A stretch of 15,426 bases of DNA, taken from the NCBI GenBank assembly GCA_031553775.1, contig JAVBLA010000041.1, forward strand, positions 1 to 15,426, given 5' to 3'. Positions 15,105 through 15,426 of the stretch are shown here, in pieces. This stretch comes from JAISFI01 sp031553775 (GTDB lineage: Bacteria; Bacteroidota; Bacteroidia; Bacteroidales; Azobacteroidaceae). A program made the translations under genes and the position numbers. Position 1 is the stretch's first letter. The number at the start of each line of letters is the position of its first letter. The notes under the pieces were generated by a model, which was not told the origin of the DNA, did not search any database, and worked only from the letters and a program-made list of their open reading frames with translations.

Positions 15105-15426
15105 TCAGTTCTTAAAAATAAAATAAACTGCAAGGATCAGGAAAAAAAATCCGATCAAATGATTCAATCTGAATGATTCATTTTTAAAAACCAGAGTAGT
15201 AAAAAAAGTAAACACAACCAATGTTATTACTTCCTGCATCACCTTCAACTGCCACAGATTAAAAGGCCCCCCATTGCCGACAAAGCCAATCCGGTTGGCC
15301 GGAACCTGAAAACAATATTCAAAAAGGGCAATACCCCAACTGAAAATAATAATGGCCGGTAAGCCCCAATGAACGAACCAATTCATTTCTTTGAACTTCA
15401 CATGTCCATACCAGGCACAGGTCATA
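15105..15426 (-). CDS. DUF486 (DMT-like) small membrane protein (5' truncated)
   Basis: The frame runs off the right edge. The Met codon at 15423-15425 is internal, because in DUF486 proteins the motif MT.AWYGHLKF follows a first membrane helix. About 107 of the usual ~115-120 residues are visible. Recognisable blocks are AWYGHVKFK, the SWGIALFEYC...QVPANRIG segment, GGPF..WQLKVMQEVITL, and a final hydrophobic helix ending FIFKN with TGA at 15105-15107. Three hydrophobic helices are visible and the first is mostly outside the window. The family resembles small drug/metabolite transporters, but no substrate is established. It is convergent with cassette B and looks like ordinary chromosome bounding the cassette array. 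Confidence 0.88.
   Translation of the reverse strand, partial: MTCAWYGHVKFKEMNWFVHWGLPAIIIFSWGIALFEYCFQVPANRIGFVGNGGPFNLWQLKVMQEVITLVVFTFFTTLVFKNESFRLNHLIGFFFLILAVYFIFKN

Overview
The window looks like a Bacteroidota chromosome, most likely Bacteroidales (Parabacteroides/Tannerellaceae-like; genus is inference). The reasons are two giant secreted proteins with type IX secretion (T9SS) type A C-terminal sorting domains, a FISUMP-domain surface protein, A-rich translation starts without clear Shine-Dalgarno sequences, and promoters with the Bacteroides -7 element TAnnTTTG. No tRNA, rRNA, CRISPR array, IS element or recombinase gene is visible.

Layout. (1) 1-2463 is the 3' part of a large Ig-repeat surface protein ending in a FISUMP domain, closed by a strong terminator. 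(2) About 2.7-8.8 kb is cassette A. It holds a 382-bp segment bounded by inverted repeats and carrying an outward promoter, a ~400-nt leader, a 1622-aa T9SS surface protein, a hairpin, a ~104-aa protein with a signal peptide and a C-terminal membrane segment plus KRKKK, and a terminator. (3) About 8.8-15.1 kb is cassette B, a diverged tandem copy with the same parts in the same order: a 499-bp segment, a ~357-nt leader, a 1631-aa protein, a hairpin, a 102-aa protein and a terminator. (4) The right edge holds the 3' part of a convergent DUF486 membrane protein gene.

Main result. Each large gene appears to be controlled by an invertible promoter. The boundary repeats are GTCTCTT-nnn-AAGAGAC palindromes. 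Their central trinucleotide is complementary within a pair (AGA/TCT in A, GCT/AGC in B) but differs between pairs, as expected for private inversion sites. Inside each segment, next to the left repeat, lies a conserved promoter (TACCTTTG with an AT-rich block exactly 20 nt upstream) pointing left, away from the surface gene. Both cassettes are therefore probably OFF in this assembly; inversion would point the promoter through the leader into the gene.

Inferred working model: the organism phase-varies a family of long T9SS-exported surface (S-layer-like or adhesin-like) proteins, each co-encoded with a small membrane-tailed partner. Conserved leader blocks, short upstream ORFs and a hairpin inside the signal-peptide codons suggest further post-transcriptional control. 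Invertible promoters in front of surface glycoproteins are known in Parabacteroides distasonis and Bacteroides fragilis (from memory). The combination here with the small tail protein, the switching core trinucleotide and the leader structures deserves a closer look.
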